Shown one piece after another: positions 37,601 to 52,200 of a stretch of 64,000 nt of DNA. Numbering within the stretch: the stretch's first letter is position 1; each line of letters begins with the position of its first letter. Both the position numbers and the translations under genes were made by a program. The notes under the pieces were generated by a model. It was not told the origin of the DNA. It made no database searches and saw nothing but the letters and a program-made list of their open reading frames with translations. Source of the stretch: Antennarius striatus (lineage: Eukaryota > Chordata > Actinopteri > Lophiiformes > Antennariidae); assembly GCF_040054535.1 (NCBI RefSeq), contig NC_090794.1:1983501-2047500 (forward strand). Direction: 5' to 3'.

Positions 37601-40040
37601 AATAACTGCACAGGTGAAGCTTGTTTAGTTTGTTTCATAAAATGTAAACAGGAGACACCCTCCGTATGTATAGGTCAGTTTTGATGATGCAAATGATGCA
37701 ATTTTGACCTTTAAATTAAATTATTGTTATTATTATTATTATGTTGTGTTTGGGTCGTATTTTAGTGTTTCATCAGTTAGGGTGGATTTTATTACCCCCT
37801 TTTTTTTTTTTAAATATTTACCCTCTTCAAAAGCTGCTGGAGTTGGATGTAGAGTCTCCTAAGACAAATGAATCAATCAGTCAATATTACATTCATAGTA
37901 AATGTCATTATTCAATAAAGCACAGGGCAAACCAGTGACTTCTTTGTGACTCGGTGGCCCCTGGAGCAGCTCAGTGATAGCAGATGGGGGTAAGAGGTCA
38001 ACACTGTGTAAAAACACTGTACAGATGACGTTCAGAAATAACAGGTGGTTTAACTTTCTCTCCATGTCACCCTTCATCTCCATTGTTGAGACATTAGCAT
38101 ATAGAGACAAGGTGCTTTTTTCTACCCTGACATGTGTTTTAGCATGGCTCTGGGTTTGTTAGCATGGTAAACAACTGATCAGAGCTGGAAAACAGGAACA
38201 CGTTCAGTCGTTATCTTCATGCACGCTGGGTTCATTTCTCTATTGTCACAAGTGTTTGTTTTTCTACTTCTTGCCTTGTCAGAAGAATCTTATCTCTAAC
38301 TTCTATTAAACCTGAATCCTGTTGCATCAACCTGATGAAACACCAATATGAAATCCATCAAACCAATGCAGAAACACATAATAATATTCATTCTTATGTT
38401 TTTCTGTGCTATCTTGGATTAAATACATCTTATATTTTATGTCCTGTGAACACTTGTCTTCATAAAGGTGATAAAAACAGGGATTCATCAATACAAAGTC
38501 CATCAAATACATATAGTAGTCCTGTAACTAATCCCTATTTGTTTGAGTTATCATTTTCAGACCCCCCCCCCACGTCCCTCCCCACTGCAATATTTTCTGT
38601 AATCACTGTATTTAGCACTGCTGTCATCCTTATGCAACATCCAATCGCTGTCTTCTGCCTGATTAAGTTATCTCGGGTTCAGCTCCGCAGTAATCCTGAA
38701 CCAAAAGTTGTCTTCTTTAAAGGTGAAAGGTCATCATAGAGTGTGAAGCCAAACAACAAAGTTCAACATAATTTCATTTCAGTAGATTTCAGATAATCCT
38801 CAATCTGATTTTTTTTATTTCTGGGCCTTAAATACTTTAACCTGGTGGGGAGGGCAGATTCAGAACATCAGAGGACCGGGGAAACTTTGCGTTTGCCCCA
38901 TGTTTCGTGCAGTTGAGGTGAAACAGTGGCTTTAATGAGACCACAGGTGTGATTAGTTGTTAGTCATTCCATGTAGCCCTATGATGAACTGGCGCCTTCT
39001 CCAGGATGTACCCCGCCTCCAACTGGGGTAGTGTTTTTCTATCCAATAGGAACAGAAGCTGCTTTTAGTTGGTGCAGCACAGACACCTCTGCAAACGTTT
39101 GAGGCTACTGTTCCAGGTCTTTCCAGGTCTTTCCAGGTCTTACCATGGATCATGTGTTCAGCCAATCAGGGCAGACTGTCTGAACCAATCACAGTATGTT
39201 TTCAAACTCAGCTTCTCTCAACACCAAAGTAAATGTTTTTCCCCTACTTCTTCTAGACACCGATGAGCTGCTGTGATATCATACGACATGGAATGCAGCC
39301 ATTACTAATGTAACACGATGGGATCATATTGCTGTGAATTCAAAAATGCGTATTCTGCATTATAATCAACACAAACAACACGATGCATGTGTGTGCAGGT
39401 GATTAAAGAGCAGGTACAGCTTTAAACCTCGATCTGATACGCGCTGATAACAGCAGGTACAGGTAACCCGAGTTTCACCTGTACATCAGTGTGATTCATG
39501 TTGTTCACCTGTCGGGGGGGGGGGGGGCAAAGGTAGGAGGTTTTCATGTATTTGTGGACACCAGTGTCACCTTTGTCCTAAAAACCTTCAGGGGAGGGCT
39601 GCAGCTTATTGACTTCATGCTCAGTCGCTTGGATCGGCGTCTGTCAACATGACATCACTCGTTTCACTTCATCAGATCCCGAAAAAAACACTTCAATACC
39701 CTGAAACAAAAACTCCACACAGCCGCAGTTTCTAGAACAAATTACAACCCTTTGCTTTTTTTTAATATCGCTAAATTAGTGCACTTAATCGAGCTGCCCT
39801 TTGATCAAGCAATCAAAGTTACTGACTCAGGGTCTGTGAGACGCTTTATGACACTGATATGATAACGGGCATTATTTTATTGGGTAAACAGGATTTATTT
39901 TAGAGAGTTTTTCCTATAAAATACAAGCTTTAAAATGTAAAAAAAAAAACCCAACTCTTAATAATAAAGTGGGGGCTGAGGAGGTGATCTGACATCAGGA
40001 CGGAGCCCCCTCCCATTGTGACGGGCTCATCTTGGTTTGT
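34615..40040. other. Intergenic DNA between the apob copies
   Basis: No coding gene or apob exon remnant is recognised in these 5.4 kb. Contents include (CA)n at 37213-37236, a TTA run near 37726-37741, and a CCAGGTCTTT unit in about three tandem copies at 39112-39139. A GC-richer stretch at 37260-37500 could be regulatory; nothing specific is identified. Confidence 0.55.
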
Positions 40041-40049
40041 GAAATGTTA

Positions 40050-40150
40050 TAACCTTTGCTCTGCCACAAGGACTGCTCAGACTTTGAAACCGGGGCGACA
40101 CAACTGCACGTCGTGCTAATCTCATACCGTAAGATTTGAGAACTATAAAA
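40050..40150 (+). promoter_or_regulatory. apob: apob copy 2 proximal promoter
   Basis: TATAAAA is at 40144-40150. CAGACTTTG at 40078-40086 is a two-mismatch relative of the HNF4-type TGGACTTTG, 66 bp upstream of the TATA box, nearly the same spacing as in copy 1. AACCTTTGCTCTGCCACA at about 40051-40068 parallels the copy 1 sequence at 19554-19577. The duplication therefore probably included the promoter. Confidence 0.6.
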
Positions 40151-40240
40151 GCAAGCGGGGCGAGTCTTGAGAATTAGTCTTCACGGAAAGAGGAGGACTC
40201 TCCTTACGTCCAGGCTTCCAGGAGCTTTACTGATCCCATC

Positions 40241-43200
40241 ATGGGGGGTACCAAGCTCTGCCTTCTGCTGCTGTTAGGCACATACACACTAGCTCGTGAG
40301 TATCACTCAACTGAAAACCACAGTTAAATTATTGTCAATAGCATGGAAATCTATTTTTTGTGCTTTTTTTTTTTGCTTTTACTTGAAGAGTGTCTAAAAA
40401 TAAGTGATCATTGTAGAAACTTGCATTTTAGGTTATTGATCTCCATTCGTAACCAGCTAACATCTGACACTGATCTTTTAATGGAAAATATAACTCTAAA
40501 TAATGAGAAGAAATTAGAGTGAGAACACTAAAATTTCAGTCATAAAAAAATTTTTCATTTGGAGAAATCTGTTCCATAAAACACTATCAGGTCTTTAATT
40601 CTTTTTCATCATTCCAGTTGTTGCTCAAATTAGTTCAGGATTACACAAAACAGTGTTCTTGCTCATGAAGCAACTCGAACAAATTCCTGATCCTTGATTC
40701 AAATGTGCTCAGCGATGATTCAGTAAAATAAAAATGTCAACCAAACAATGACTTTCTTTCCCTACAGAGCAAGATGTGGGAAATGTCGACGAACAAGGTT
40801 GCTTATGTAAGTTGTGCTCAAATTTGACCATTGTTTTCTTTGTTCTGCACTTTATGCACAGACATCAATTGAATTTTTAAACCATTACCATTAGCGCTTT
40901 AACAGATGTGTGAAATACCTTTTAGTGGCCAAAAGATTCAAGAACTTCAGACGCTTTGTGTACGACTATCAAGCTGAATCCTTCAATGGCGTGAATACAC
41001 CAACAGACAACAAAAGCGGCCCCAAGATCTCCTGCAAAGTAGGTTTCAAACATGTAAACACAACAGTCTTGTGATTTCAAAGGAAAACAGCTGTGCTCAG
41101 CCATATTGAATTTGCTGCACAGGTAGAGGTTGAAGTTCCCCAGACCTGCAGCTTCGTCCTCCGCACTACAGAATGTTCTCTGAATGAGATCTCTGGTGTG
41201 GACAGGGAAGGAACCCTAGAGTACCGTCCCGCTGATGGAGCTATGGCTTTCAAGTCCGCCATGGCCAAGTAAGTCACCTTATCAGAGCAACAACTGAGTG
41301 CTCATCTTTAATTTCTCAGCTGTAAAATATGAAACCATGATTAGAAAGGTGGATTCAATAGTCTATGATCTGTCCGTGTCAAAAGGAACACCCTGAAGTT
41401 CACAGTGGAAGGACTGACGGATGTCAAAGTCTTCCCAGAGGATGATGAGCCCATCAACATCTTGAACATCAAGAGGGGAATCATCTCTGCCCTCATCGTG
41501 CCAGTTATGGAGGAGGAGAAGCGCAAAATGATGGTAGATATCGTGTTTTATTGTTTTTACAGCAATGACTGATCAATTGAGGTCATATAGCGAGCAGAGA
41601 TACCGAGCGGAGTCTGATTCTGTTTGTGACAGTCTCATGCAAAGATAAACAAGTTACACAATGAGCAGATAAGTTGGCTATCTGAGGCGCGGGTCGAAGT
41701 CCTAGATAAGTTTATCTCACTAACGACATCGCCCTCTGTCGTGATGGGGGGAATGATTCTTGCTGATCACTCGATAGTCAGATCCAGAGAGATTGCAATC
41801 GGACCAAAAAACATGTTTACCACACTTGAAGATGCTTCATCTTTGATAACCATGTCTTCGTTTCCAGGCCACCGTGCATGGAATTTGCCCCACCGACATC
41901 ACCATCAACACCAGGAAGGACATCGCCACCGATGTGACCGTCAACAGGGATCTTTCAGAATGCGACTCCTTTTTTGCTCACGAGCAGACCACCAGTCCCC
42001 TGGCCCTCATCACTGGCATGGTGAGGGGATTAAGAATCTGTTGCCATAATGACCGCCAACCAACACATTATCTACAGGGAGCAAAAATTTGATTTGTCTC
42101 TTCCAACAGAACCTCCCTCTGTCCACGATGATTAGCAGCACCCAGACCTGCAACTACAAGTTTGACAACCAGAAGAAGCACATGACCAGTGGAGTCTGCA
42201 TAGAGAAACACGTCTTCCAGCCCCTCAGCCAAAAGTGAGTTCTAAAGCAATCTTAATTGTCTTCACCAATCCGATTAGAGATTTAAATATAACTTACCTC
42301 CACCTCCAGGAATGAATATGGAATTGCCACAATGGTGAAGCAGACTGTGACTCTGAGGGACACCGCCAAGATCAACGACAGAGTCTTTGACCGCAGTTAG
42401 TACTTTTATAATAACTTCTAAAACTTCAAATGTGTTCAGTATGTCACATGTCAGCTTTTCCTCACCTCCTGTGCTGAAATCTACGCAGATGAGGACAACC
42501 TCAAGTTCTTGCCCATGGAGGTTGCTGATGACAAGTCCCCTGTGCAGACCCAGGACGCTGCCCTGAACATTTTGAAGGAGATGAACAACCTGGAGCAGTC
42601 CATAGACAAGGAGCGGCGCCCTGCCCTCTTCCACAAGCTGGTGTCCGAGCTGCGTGGCCTGAAAGCCGACGTCTTGGGATCGGCCTTGACTGACATGATG
42701 GTCGAGTCGACCCCTCTGACATGGCAGGCTCTATTTCAGTGCGGCACCCCAGAGTGCACCAGTGCCATGCTGACGTACCTCAGGACCTTCGATAGATCAG
42801 CCATGGAGGTAGATGCAACGGTCTATGCATTGGGAATGCTGCCTAACCCCTCCCGCCTCATGGTCAAAGACATGCTGGCTATGGCTCAGTTCAAGCAGAG
42901 CAAGCCCATCATGTATGCTCTGAGCAACGTAGCTAGGAAGTGAGTAAAGGACTATTTCATGTTTTATAATTTGACAAACGTAGCAATGATTGTTGTTGTC
43001 TTTAAGACACTAATGTCAAACTTTGTCTCTAGGCTGTACCAGGCTGAAGGCGTCACCCCAGAGATTATGGCTGTCTATGACTTCATTTCTACCCTCCTGG
43101 GTGCAGACTGTGCTGGCGAGAAAGAGCTCACCTTCCTGACCTTGAGGGTAGGTAACCAGCAGTGCAAGTAGACCGTTTACAAAACTGGAAGTTTCTCAGG

Positions 43201-46200
43201 GAGCTCATACCTCTGCCCAGCGCTGTCACTAAAATAGCAGCAACTGGAAAATCTTTCACACAGGCAAAATTTGCAAGAGTGAATCAACTATTCCTTGAGC
43301 CGAGATCCATCCTCTTATTTTTCTATTGCAGGTTATTGGCAATATGGGAAAAGCAATGGAGGCTGCTGACCCTACTATAAAGACCACCCTGCTGAAATGC
43401 ATGAGACAGCCTGTAACCACACTGTCTGTGCAGCTGGCTGCCATCCAGGCTTTCAGGCGCATGAGTGTGACAGATGAGGTGACCAACAAACGACTATACG
43501 GACAAGCAACGTCTTTGTTTCCTTGTTCTTTAGTGAGGAGTTTCCCAAACAGAGTGACAACAAGCTAATTTTTTTTTAAACATCCAGGTCCGCTCCAACC
43601 TTCAGAGGGTCTGCCAGTATTCCAAGGGCGCAGTCCAGAAGCGCCTGGCAGCTTATCTATTGCTGATGAAGGATCCCCAGGACAGTGACATCGAGATGGT
43701 GAAGAAGATCTATAAGCAGGAGCAGAACGTCCAGGTCAAGTCCTTCGTGACCTCCCACATCTTCAACATCGTTTCCTCCCCTGACGAAGATAGCCAGAAG
43801 TAAGACCAGACCAACTGACACATTTATCCTTCTTTTCATTAAAATACTGCCAAAATTCAACAATTAAACTGCTTGCAATCACCTAATTCTTCTCCGTAAT
43901 CGCCCCAGGCTTGCTAGGAGGCTAGTGGATTCCATTGGCATTGACGCACTCATGTACAACTTTGATGCCACTAAGTCTCGCAGCTACAAGTTGGACATGT
44001 CACAAGGGAACTCAGTGCTTGACGTTCACGGCAACGTTATCTTTGATCCCAGCAGCCAGCTGCCAAGGGAGGTCATGCTGGAAAGCACCCTAAAAATTTT
44101 TGGTTTCAGTATGGATATTTGGGAGGTATGTAATACAGTAGTTCCATGTACTTTACTGTTCATTCAAATTCACGAGTTGATATCATTGTTCTGACTTCTT
44201 TATAAACCTATCCATCCAAAGTTAAATAATAATTTTAGAGGAGTTATTGGAATCTGTTTTATTTTTTCCGATAGTTTGGAATGCAAGGAAAGGGCTTTGA
44301 GCCAACCGTTGAGGCTCTGTTCGGAAAGAACGGATTCTTCCCTGACACACTGTCCAAAACTCTTTACTGGACTGTGGACAAGATCCCACAGCTGGATAAC
44401 TGGGTTACCCCTTCTCAATCAGAAGGAAGAAAGGTATATCCACATGTCACTGCTATTACCCTTAATATGCTTTGTCTGAATAATCATATCATTTCCACAT
44501 ACACTAAAATAAACTTGACATCTTTTCCTGTCAGATTCCCGAAAATCTTGGGAAAGAAATTCTTCGTAACTTCAACAAACTGATGAAAGATCTACAGAGT
44601 CAGGAGTTCCCAGAGGCCATGGCCTACCTGAGGATCAAGGGAGAGGAACTGGGCTATATGAAAGGCAGTGAAGTGAAGTCTGTTCTCGAGAATGTAATGA
44701 TGTTTGCAGAAAAATTCTCAATGCTCATTCCCAGACAGGTACCTTTCTGTGCTCCTGTTATCCATTTATTGTTTCACGCAACTTACATGTCATTTACTTG
44801 ACTGCAGAGTTTTAAAAATTGTTCTTTTTTGGTTCCAGGTTATGGCTAAGCTGATGTCTGGCACTGACAATGACATCTTTGCCCATTACATCTTCATGGA
44901 CAACAAATTTGTCATGCCAACAGCATCTGGATTGCCCCTGACATTTGCTCTGTCAGGTACCTTTACTCCTGGTGCAAGGGGTGGTTTTAAAATCTCCCCC
45001 AAAACGGTATGTTTTCTATTTTCCAATCGCAACTCAGTTATAATTGTTCATAAAATTTCACCTGGTTTTTTTTTTGACTCTTGCTATTTTATGGAAAAAC
45101 CTAATTAAGTGTCCTTGAGAGCATTGAGAAAACCCATAATAATAATCAAGTTGTAGTAGTTCTTATTGTTGTAGATCGTCACTGTGTGGTTGAGTACGAC
45201 TGATTTATATCATCCATATTTCGTTCACAGAAGGAACTCATGTTCATGCCCTCTCTTGGAGTTGAGTTTCTGACTCAGATGGGAGTCCACCTCCCTGAGT
45301 TTGTCTCTTCCACTGTAGAGATGCACACCAACATGTACCACGACAGCATCCTCAACGCCAAGATCACCATGGAACAGAACCAGCTCAAGCTTTCCATCCC
45401 CAACCCACAAACCCTTGCTAAGTTTGCCATCAGGTACAATAAGACAAAATATTCATGTAATATATTTTAATTGGTTTGATTATGTTGCAAAAATATAGTA
45501 GAAGAGTGCTCAATCAATAGAGGAAAATTTTCCTGCAGAGGCAGAAACATATCCTTCATTTAATGGGATTTTGATTTTGGCATGTTTAAAAAAATATAGA
45601 GGCGAGAACTAATTCTGTTGATTTCTGTTTGAAATAGCAACAAAGTGCAGATTATGGCCGCGGGTCATGAAGTAAGGAGCGCACTCCTGCATCACGACAG
45701 GAAATGCTCCCCTGTCTACTCTACAATCAATTTCTGCTCTGACAGAACTTATGGCAAAATGGGAGATGATTCATTCTTCCCCATGACTGGAAAGGGGAGG
45801 TAAGTTGTTTTATCTGTAATTGTTGTGTCTAATTGCAAAACACATTGTACAATATCAATAGTTCTGATCATTGATCTTTTCACCCAAGGTACTTTGTGCA
45901 AATCCAGCCACCATCACACATCTCTGAATATACAGCTACCATCTCCTACAACCTCCTCAGCGAAGGAAAGGATGGTCGTCAGAAGGTTGATTCCTTGAAG
46001 CTGGCCCTGAGAACAGAGAGTACGAACGTCTTCTTCAGAACAAAAAAAGATACACCATAACCTTGTTACGTTGATAACCAAACTACTTGTCTTCGTTGTT
46101 GGATTTAGGTGCTCAGCCCTCGGAGGCTACAGTCACCATGAAATACAACAGGAACAGGAATATTTTCACTACCCAAATCCAGATACCTGATTTTAATGTT

Positions 46201-49200
46201 GAGTCTGGCATTAAGATTGGCATGACCGACAGCAGCACCAAAGGAAAAGCCATTACTCTTGAGTTGTCTGACAACAATGTACCTCAACTCTCTCTCATCG
46301 GCCGTGCCAAGTGAGTCAACACTGTCTTTAATCACACTTATAAAAAGTAGTATATTTGACCTAAAGCTATTTATTTAACTGACTTCTAAATTTCTGGTAC
46401 GCAAGCATTTATAAATAATGTTTTATCATTCACAGGGTTCAGGGAATGTCTGATGGCATGCTGCAGCTGCAGATGTTAGTCCCCTCATTGGAATCTGACG
46501 CTGCTATCACCGCAACCATGACCAAAGACGACGGACTCACAATGGAACTCAAGAGCGATGTCAAGTTCAGAGAGACCTTCTCTAATAAGGCAGTCACAAT
46601 CAAATATAGTAAGTGTTGTTTAACCAAATGGTGCTCATGTATTTCGGTAATTGATGAATTCAAACATTTGTAGTAACAGTCCTGATGTAAATCACGTCTT
46701 CCTTTGTGCATCAGATGAGAAAGAGGCTGAGGTTCAACTGGTATCCAAGACAAACGTTGACACTCGTATCCTGGAGCCATACTTTGCCCTCGTCCGCTTC
46801 TACGTCATGCACTTCACAGAGTTGGCCATGGACCAGCAGGTTGTCAACACTGACATGAAACTGCGTCATATCTTCAACAAGGCAGTTGAGGTGAAATGGA
46901 TTTGCTCATTGCAGCTGTTTTTGCAGATTCTGACTTCTGGATTTGCAGACTAAAACTGGAGAAATGTGTTGTTGTTTTTTATCACCAGGCCAGCAATATC
47001 TGGATAGAAAAGATATCAAATGATGTTCCGTACGTTGACAGACTGAGATACATGATGAATGATGTGGAAATGCCTGAAAACTTATTCATGAACTTGTAAG
47101 TACTTTAAAAAAAAGAGAACAGTTTGTCACCAGTTGAGTGTGAATTGTACATGTCAATTAAAAACACATCTCGCTGTCACCCTTCCACCAGTGAAAGCTC
47201 AATCAAGTACCATTTCAACAAGAACCAAATGACCTTCACTGTTCCTCTGCCTTATGGAGGCAAATCATCTGAGGAACTAAGAATACCTCGAATGATCACT
47301 TCCCCAGAGATCTCCATGCCTCAACTGGGCATGGAGTTCACCTCAAATGAGATTGAAATCCCTACCTTTACCGTTCCTCGTGAGTATGATGTCACCCTGC
47401 CTCTGATGGGAAGGATGGAAGCGTCTGCCAAGGTCAACAGCAACTATTATAACTGGGAAGCAACAGTATCCGCTGGTAACAACACTGAGGATGCTCCAAG
47501 CTATATGGCTAAGTTCAACATGCTAGCTGACAGTCCAATCAAGCTTCTCTGCTTCTCCACTATTGGTAATTAAATCTTAATGGTTTTTATCAATCAGATT
47601 AATAATACGATTGTTGAGTTGACATTTTTTGCTCTTATTAATGTTGCTCTGCGTTGTCTGTTACTTAGGCACAATGGAAGTCGCTGACACAGAAGAGGAG
47701 TTGATGACATTGACCGTTGACGGTTCCCTGAACCACATGCTCATGAAGACAAATTTCAATTATATGGAAACTTTGGCATTCACCGATGATGTGAAGTCGA
47801 CAGCAAAGTACAATCTGTATGCCTTTACCCCCATGGGTTTGGAGACTTCTCTGACTGCCACTGCCCAGCTTGTTCTAGATTCAAACACGCTCTCTGGAGA
47901 TCTTAATGCAGATGGAAGTTTGACTGTTGGATCCATGACTGGTACCACCACATATCTCCACACTTACTCTTTTGAGCCACTGAAGAGAGAAGCAAGATTG
48001 GAAAGCACACTGAGGGTAAACTCAGAAATCTTGAAGTTTGGAAGCAAGACCAAGGCATCATATGCCAATGAGGAGCTTTTGATTGACTCAAACACCAACA
48101 TGAACATGGAACCCATCAAGCATACCACCAAAATGGCCCTGAATTACAATGGTCGCAAACTGACCATGCATTCTGAATCGGTGACCAAGGCTGATGAGAG
48201 CATGCTCCGTAGCATGATGGACTTCTCTTCCACTGGTGGACAGGCTAACCTCAGGATAGAGCATCAAGCTGATGACACAGTGAACCGTGGTTCCTCTGTG
48301 TTCGTTGCTTCCATGAACCCTACCAGCTTGGAGATCAATACAGATGCCTCCTTGAACATCTTCTCAAGCATTGCTTCCAACAAGGCCACCTTGTCCCTCA
48401 ATGTGAATGGCCTCACCACCAGCTGTACAACCACTGCTCAGCACAGCCAAATGACCTTAGAGAACATTTTTCATGGTGGCGTTGATACCTCTGGTGCAAC
48501 CATGTCTCTCACTACTAAGGGAGCCATTGAAGAGAACAAAGCTGAGCTCACTGTTGATGGCAAACTTGCAACCACAGAAGTGTATCTCAACGGCATCTTA
48601 AAGGGCAACCTTTTTGACATGAACACCCGAAACAGAGTGAACCTCAGGCTAAATGAAGATGGCTTGGTCTTCTCCAATGGCATTGTTGGATCTCTCAATG
48701 AGATGAGGACCGAAAACACTAACTCACTGTCTCTTACACTGAAGTCTTTTATCCTCCACTCCAAGACCGACAATGTCCTTAACGAGAAGAACTCCTACAT
48801 GCATGATGTCACTGTTACCGTGAAGGATTTTACTGCCTCAGTCATTGTAAAAAATGGCCTAAAAATCATGGAAGTTAACTTTGTGAATGATGCCCAATTC
48901 AAATTGCAGCCTTACAACATGGAGCTGACTGGAACCACAATGGGAAGTTGTTCAAAGGAAGAGCTGAAGCACACCTATGAAGTCAAATTTGTCAACATGG
49001 TTCTGTCTGCAAAATGCAATACCAACGGTATCCTCCTGGGAACTCAGATGACACATGCAACTGATATGGAGGTTGATGGCTTGAACATTAAGTTTAACAA
49101 CATGGCTAATTTCAACTCAGCGGATCTTCATCTGGACAGCAAAGTAAAGATTGTTGCTGCTCCTTTTACTCTGGACGTCGATGCTCTTTTCAAGTCAGAT

Positions 49201-52200
49201 GGTACACTGTATCTGTACGGACAACAGACTGGTGATGTATACAGCAAATTTCTCCTGAAAGCAGAACCCTTGATGATCACAAACTCATTTGAGTGCAGAG
49301 CCTCAACCACCCATGAGCTGGAAGACGGTTCTCTCAAGACCAATATGGACAGCAAGTTCAACAGCCTGCTGAGCCTCCAGGAGCAAAGCATTATGCTGAA
49401 GATGTCATCCAAGGTAGATGAGCATACTTTTGATCAAGATATGAGTGCCTATAACAATGAAGATAGAATTGGTATTGAGATGAGAACAGCTGCCTCAACC
49501 TCACTCTTCAGTGATGAAAGCGAAGATTATGAAATCTCTGGATTTGTGAAATATGACAAGAACAGTGACAGCTACCACATCGAGGTCCCATTCATTGAGT
49601 ATCTGCCTGAAGTTATTGAAAATGTGAAAATTACAATGATGAGGTTGATGGACAGTACCATTGAGACACTGAATGACATTGACATGAAGTATGAGATCAG
49701 TGGCACATTCAAGAACAAAGTATCAGAACTGAAGGAAGTCATTGACAACTTTGACTTCAACAACTTTGTCCTAGACCTGAAAGACTATATGAGATCAGTG
49801 GAAGAGTTTGTTTTCAAGCTGGCAGCCAAGTTCCCAACTGAAGAAGTCATTGACATGTTGAGATCAGTGATAGATGCTATTATGACTTGGATCAAAGAGT
49901 ATGGCATTGCTCAAAAGTACAATGCAATTTATGACAAATTAGAGGATTTCCTCTCCAGCTATGAAGTTGAGAACATGATTGGGGCCATCATGGATGAAAT
50001 TGTTAAACTTATGAAGCAGTTCCGTGTGAGGGAAAGGATTCAATCTATAGTTGCCGGTCTCAGATCAATTGACATCCAGCCTCTGATCAAAAAAGTGATG
50101 GCCCCCATTGAGGAGGTTGTTAATGAACTGTACTCTTTTGATTATGAACAACTGGTTGAAGGCATGAGCAATTATTTCATGAGAATTTTGCAGAAAATCC
50201 GATCTTTTGATTATGACACATTCACTATGGAGTTGAAAGAAAAAGTGGCAGATATGAACAAGATTCCCTGTTTTGGAAAACTCTACGGAGAGTTCAAAAT
50301 TACATCGCCTCATTACAAGCTCACTACCACCGCTGACATGGAGAACACAACAACTTCAAGGGACACACCAGAGCTCACGATGAACTTTAAGTCACAGGCT
50401 GTATCTACTTTGAAAGTCCTTGAGTTCACCGTGGATAGCAGTGCCCATTTGGAAACACCTGAGATGAGAATTATATCCCTCTCTGAGAACATTAAAATTG
50501 ATCATTCATGTTTCACACTTAACCACAAAGGAACAATGTCTCTGGACTCGGATCTGTTAGCTCAAGGTTCTGGTGAAACTACCGCTACTGCCAAAACTGA
50601 GAGTTACATTGCAGATCTGGTCAATAATGTATCATTTCGCATGGATTCAGGACTTTCTGCCAATGTCGATGCCACAAACACATTGAAACAGAATGTCAAT
50701 ATACCAACTCTTGATATTTTCAGTGAAACAACAATGAATCAAAAGGCTGTTTTCCTTCTTGAAGACGGTACTGCCCATCTGACCATTAATAATCTGGCCA
50801 ATGGAAAATATGCAGTTCAGGATTCCTCAGATGAGGAAAGCTATCAGAGTGACTTTGACATGGTAATGGATCTGCACACAACTAAAGTGACTTTCAACAG
50901 TAAAACAGACAGCACCAACCTCAAAATGAAAGAACATGTTGTTGTGGACATTTGCATTTTCCGCCATATTATTGTAGATGCCAAGGTTGAGACAGACGCA
51001 GCGATGATGAAGAACAGTGTTGCAGAGCTGAAGTTCCAAGCTAAGACTGAAGAATTGAAAATTGATTTCTCTGCCTCTCACAAGGCAGATTTTGTTGGAC
51101 CTGTTGAGGGACCTGTCTTAAACTATGTAGCTACTTCAGTCAAACCTGGTGATTTCGTGTTTGACACCAAGAACAAGGCAAATGTCAAGGTTGCCCTTCC
51201 ATTCACCCTGTATGGAAAAATTGATCTACAGAATGACATCTTGGTCACCCTGAACTCTGAGGTGCAGCAAGCTGTCTTCACAGGTTTGGCAAGATACAAC
51301 CAGTTTAAGTATTCCCATTTAATCACCGTGGACAATAATGATAGAGAAATAATCTTAGCTACCCAAATTAATGGAGAGGCAAATCTGGATGTCCTGATGG
51401 ACCGTGTCACTATTCCTGAAATGACTATGCCATTTTTCGGTACAAAGACGCGAAGAATCGATGACATTTCATTGTGGGAAGACACTGGCTTGAGCGAACT
51501 CCTGATCACAACTCAGCAGACACTTGACATGAACTACAAGTTGAAATACATGAAGAACCCAAAAATGATCACCATTGACATTGATATGGAACCACTTATT
51601 AATGCTATTAATACCAACTTCAAGACTATGCACAAGAATATGCTCATCAGAAAGGATGAGGCTGTTTCCATGATGACCAACTCTTTTGATACAGCAAAGG
51701 CAGAATTTTACAAAAATAACAAGATGCCCAAAACAGTCACGGTCCCTGCCTACAAAGTCCCAGTGTTGAATATAGAGATGTCTACGTTCACTATTCCCCT
51801 GCCTGATTTCGGTGCCATCGAACTGCCTTACATTTATGTCCCCGCTGCCCTTCACAAGCTCACCCTTCCAAAGATCACTCTGCCCAAAATTAGAACCATC
51901 ATGATCCCAGTAATGGGTGATCTGACTAGTGAGCTCACAATGAAAACAGCAATGCTCACATTCAAAACTGACACCAGCATCCTCAACCAGGACAACTTCG
52001 TCATCAAATTTGATGCCTCTACAACCTCTGAACGCAAGTTTCTCAATGGAAAGATTGAGGGAAACATCAACTTGGACACAGAGGACGGTTTTGAAATGAC
52101 ATCTCTTCTGTCTGTAAAACATGCCTTGTTCGAGGGAAAACACGACGGCACCATCACTGCAGGTGATAAAAATGTTGCTGTCTCTATCACCAACTCAGCA

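Noticed and set aside
34615-40040. A third, degraded apob copy between the two genes
   Set aside because: No exon-like apob sequence could be recognised on the + strand in this interval.
51469-52143. 224-codon antisense frame inside the apob copy 2 giant exon
   Set aside because: No start context, promoter or family match; long antisense frames are expected opposite a 4.7-kb coding exon.
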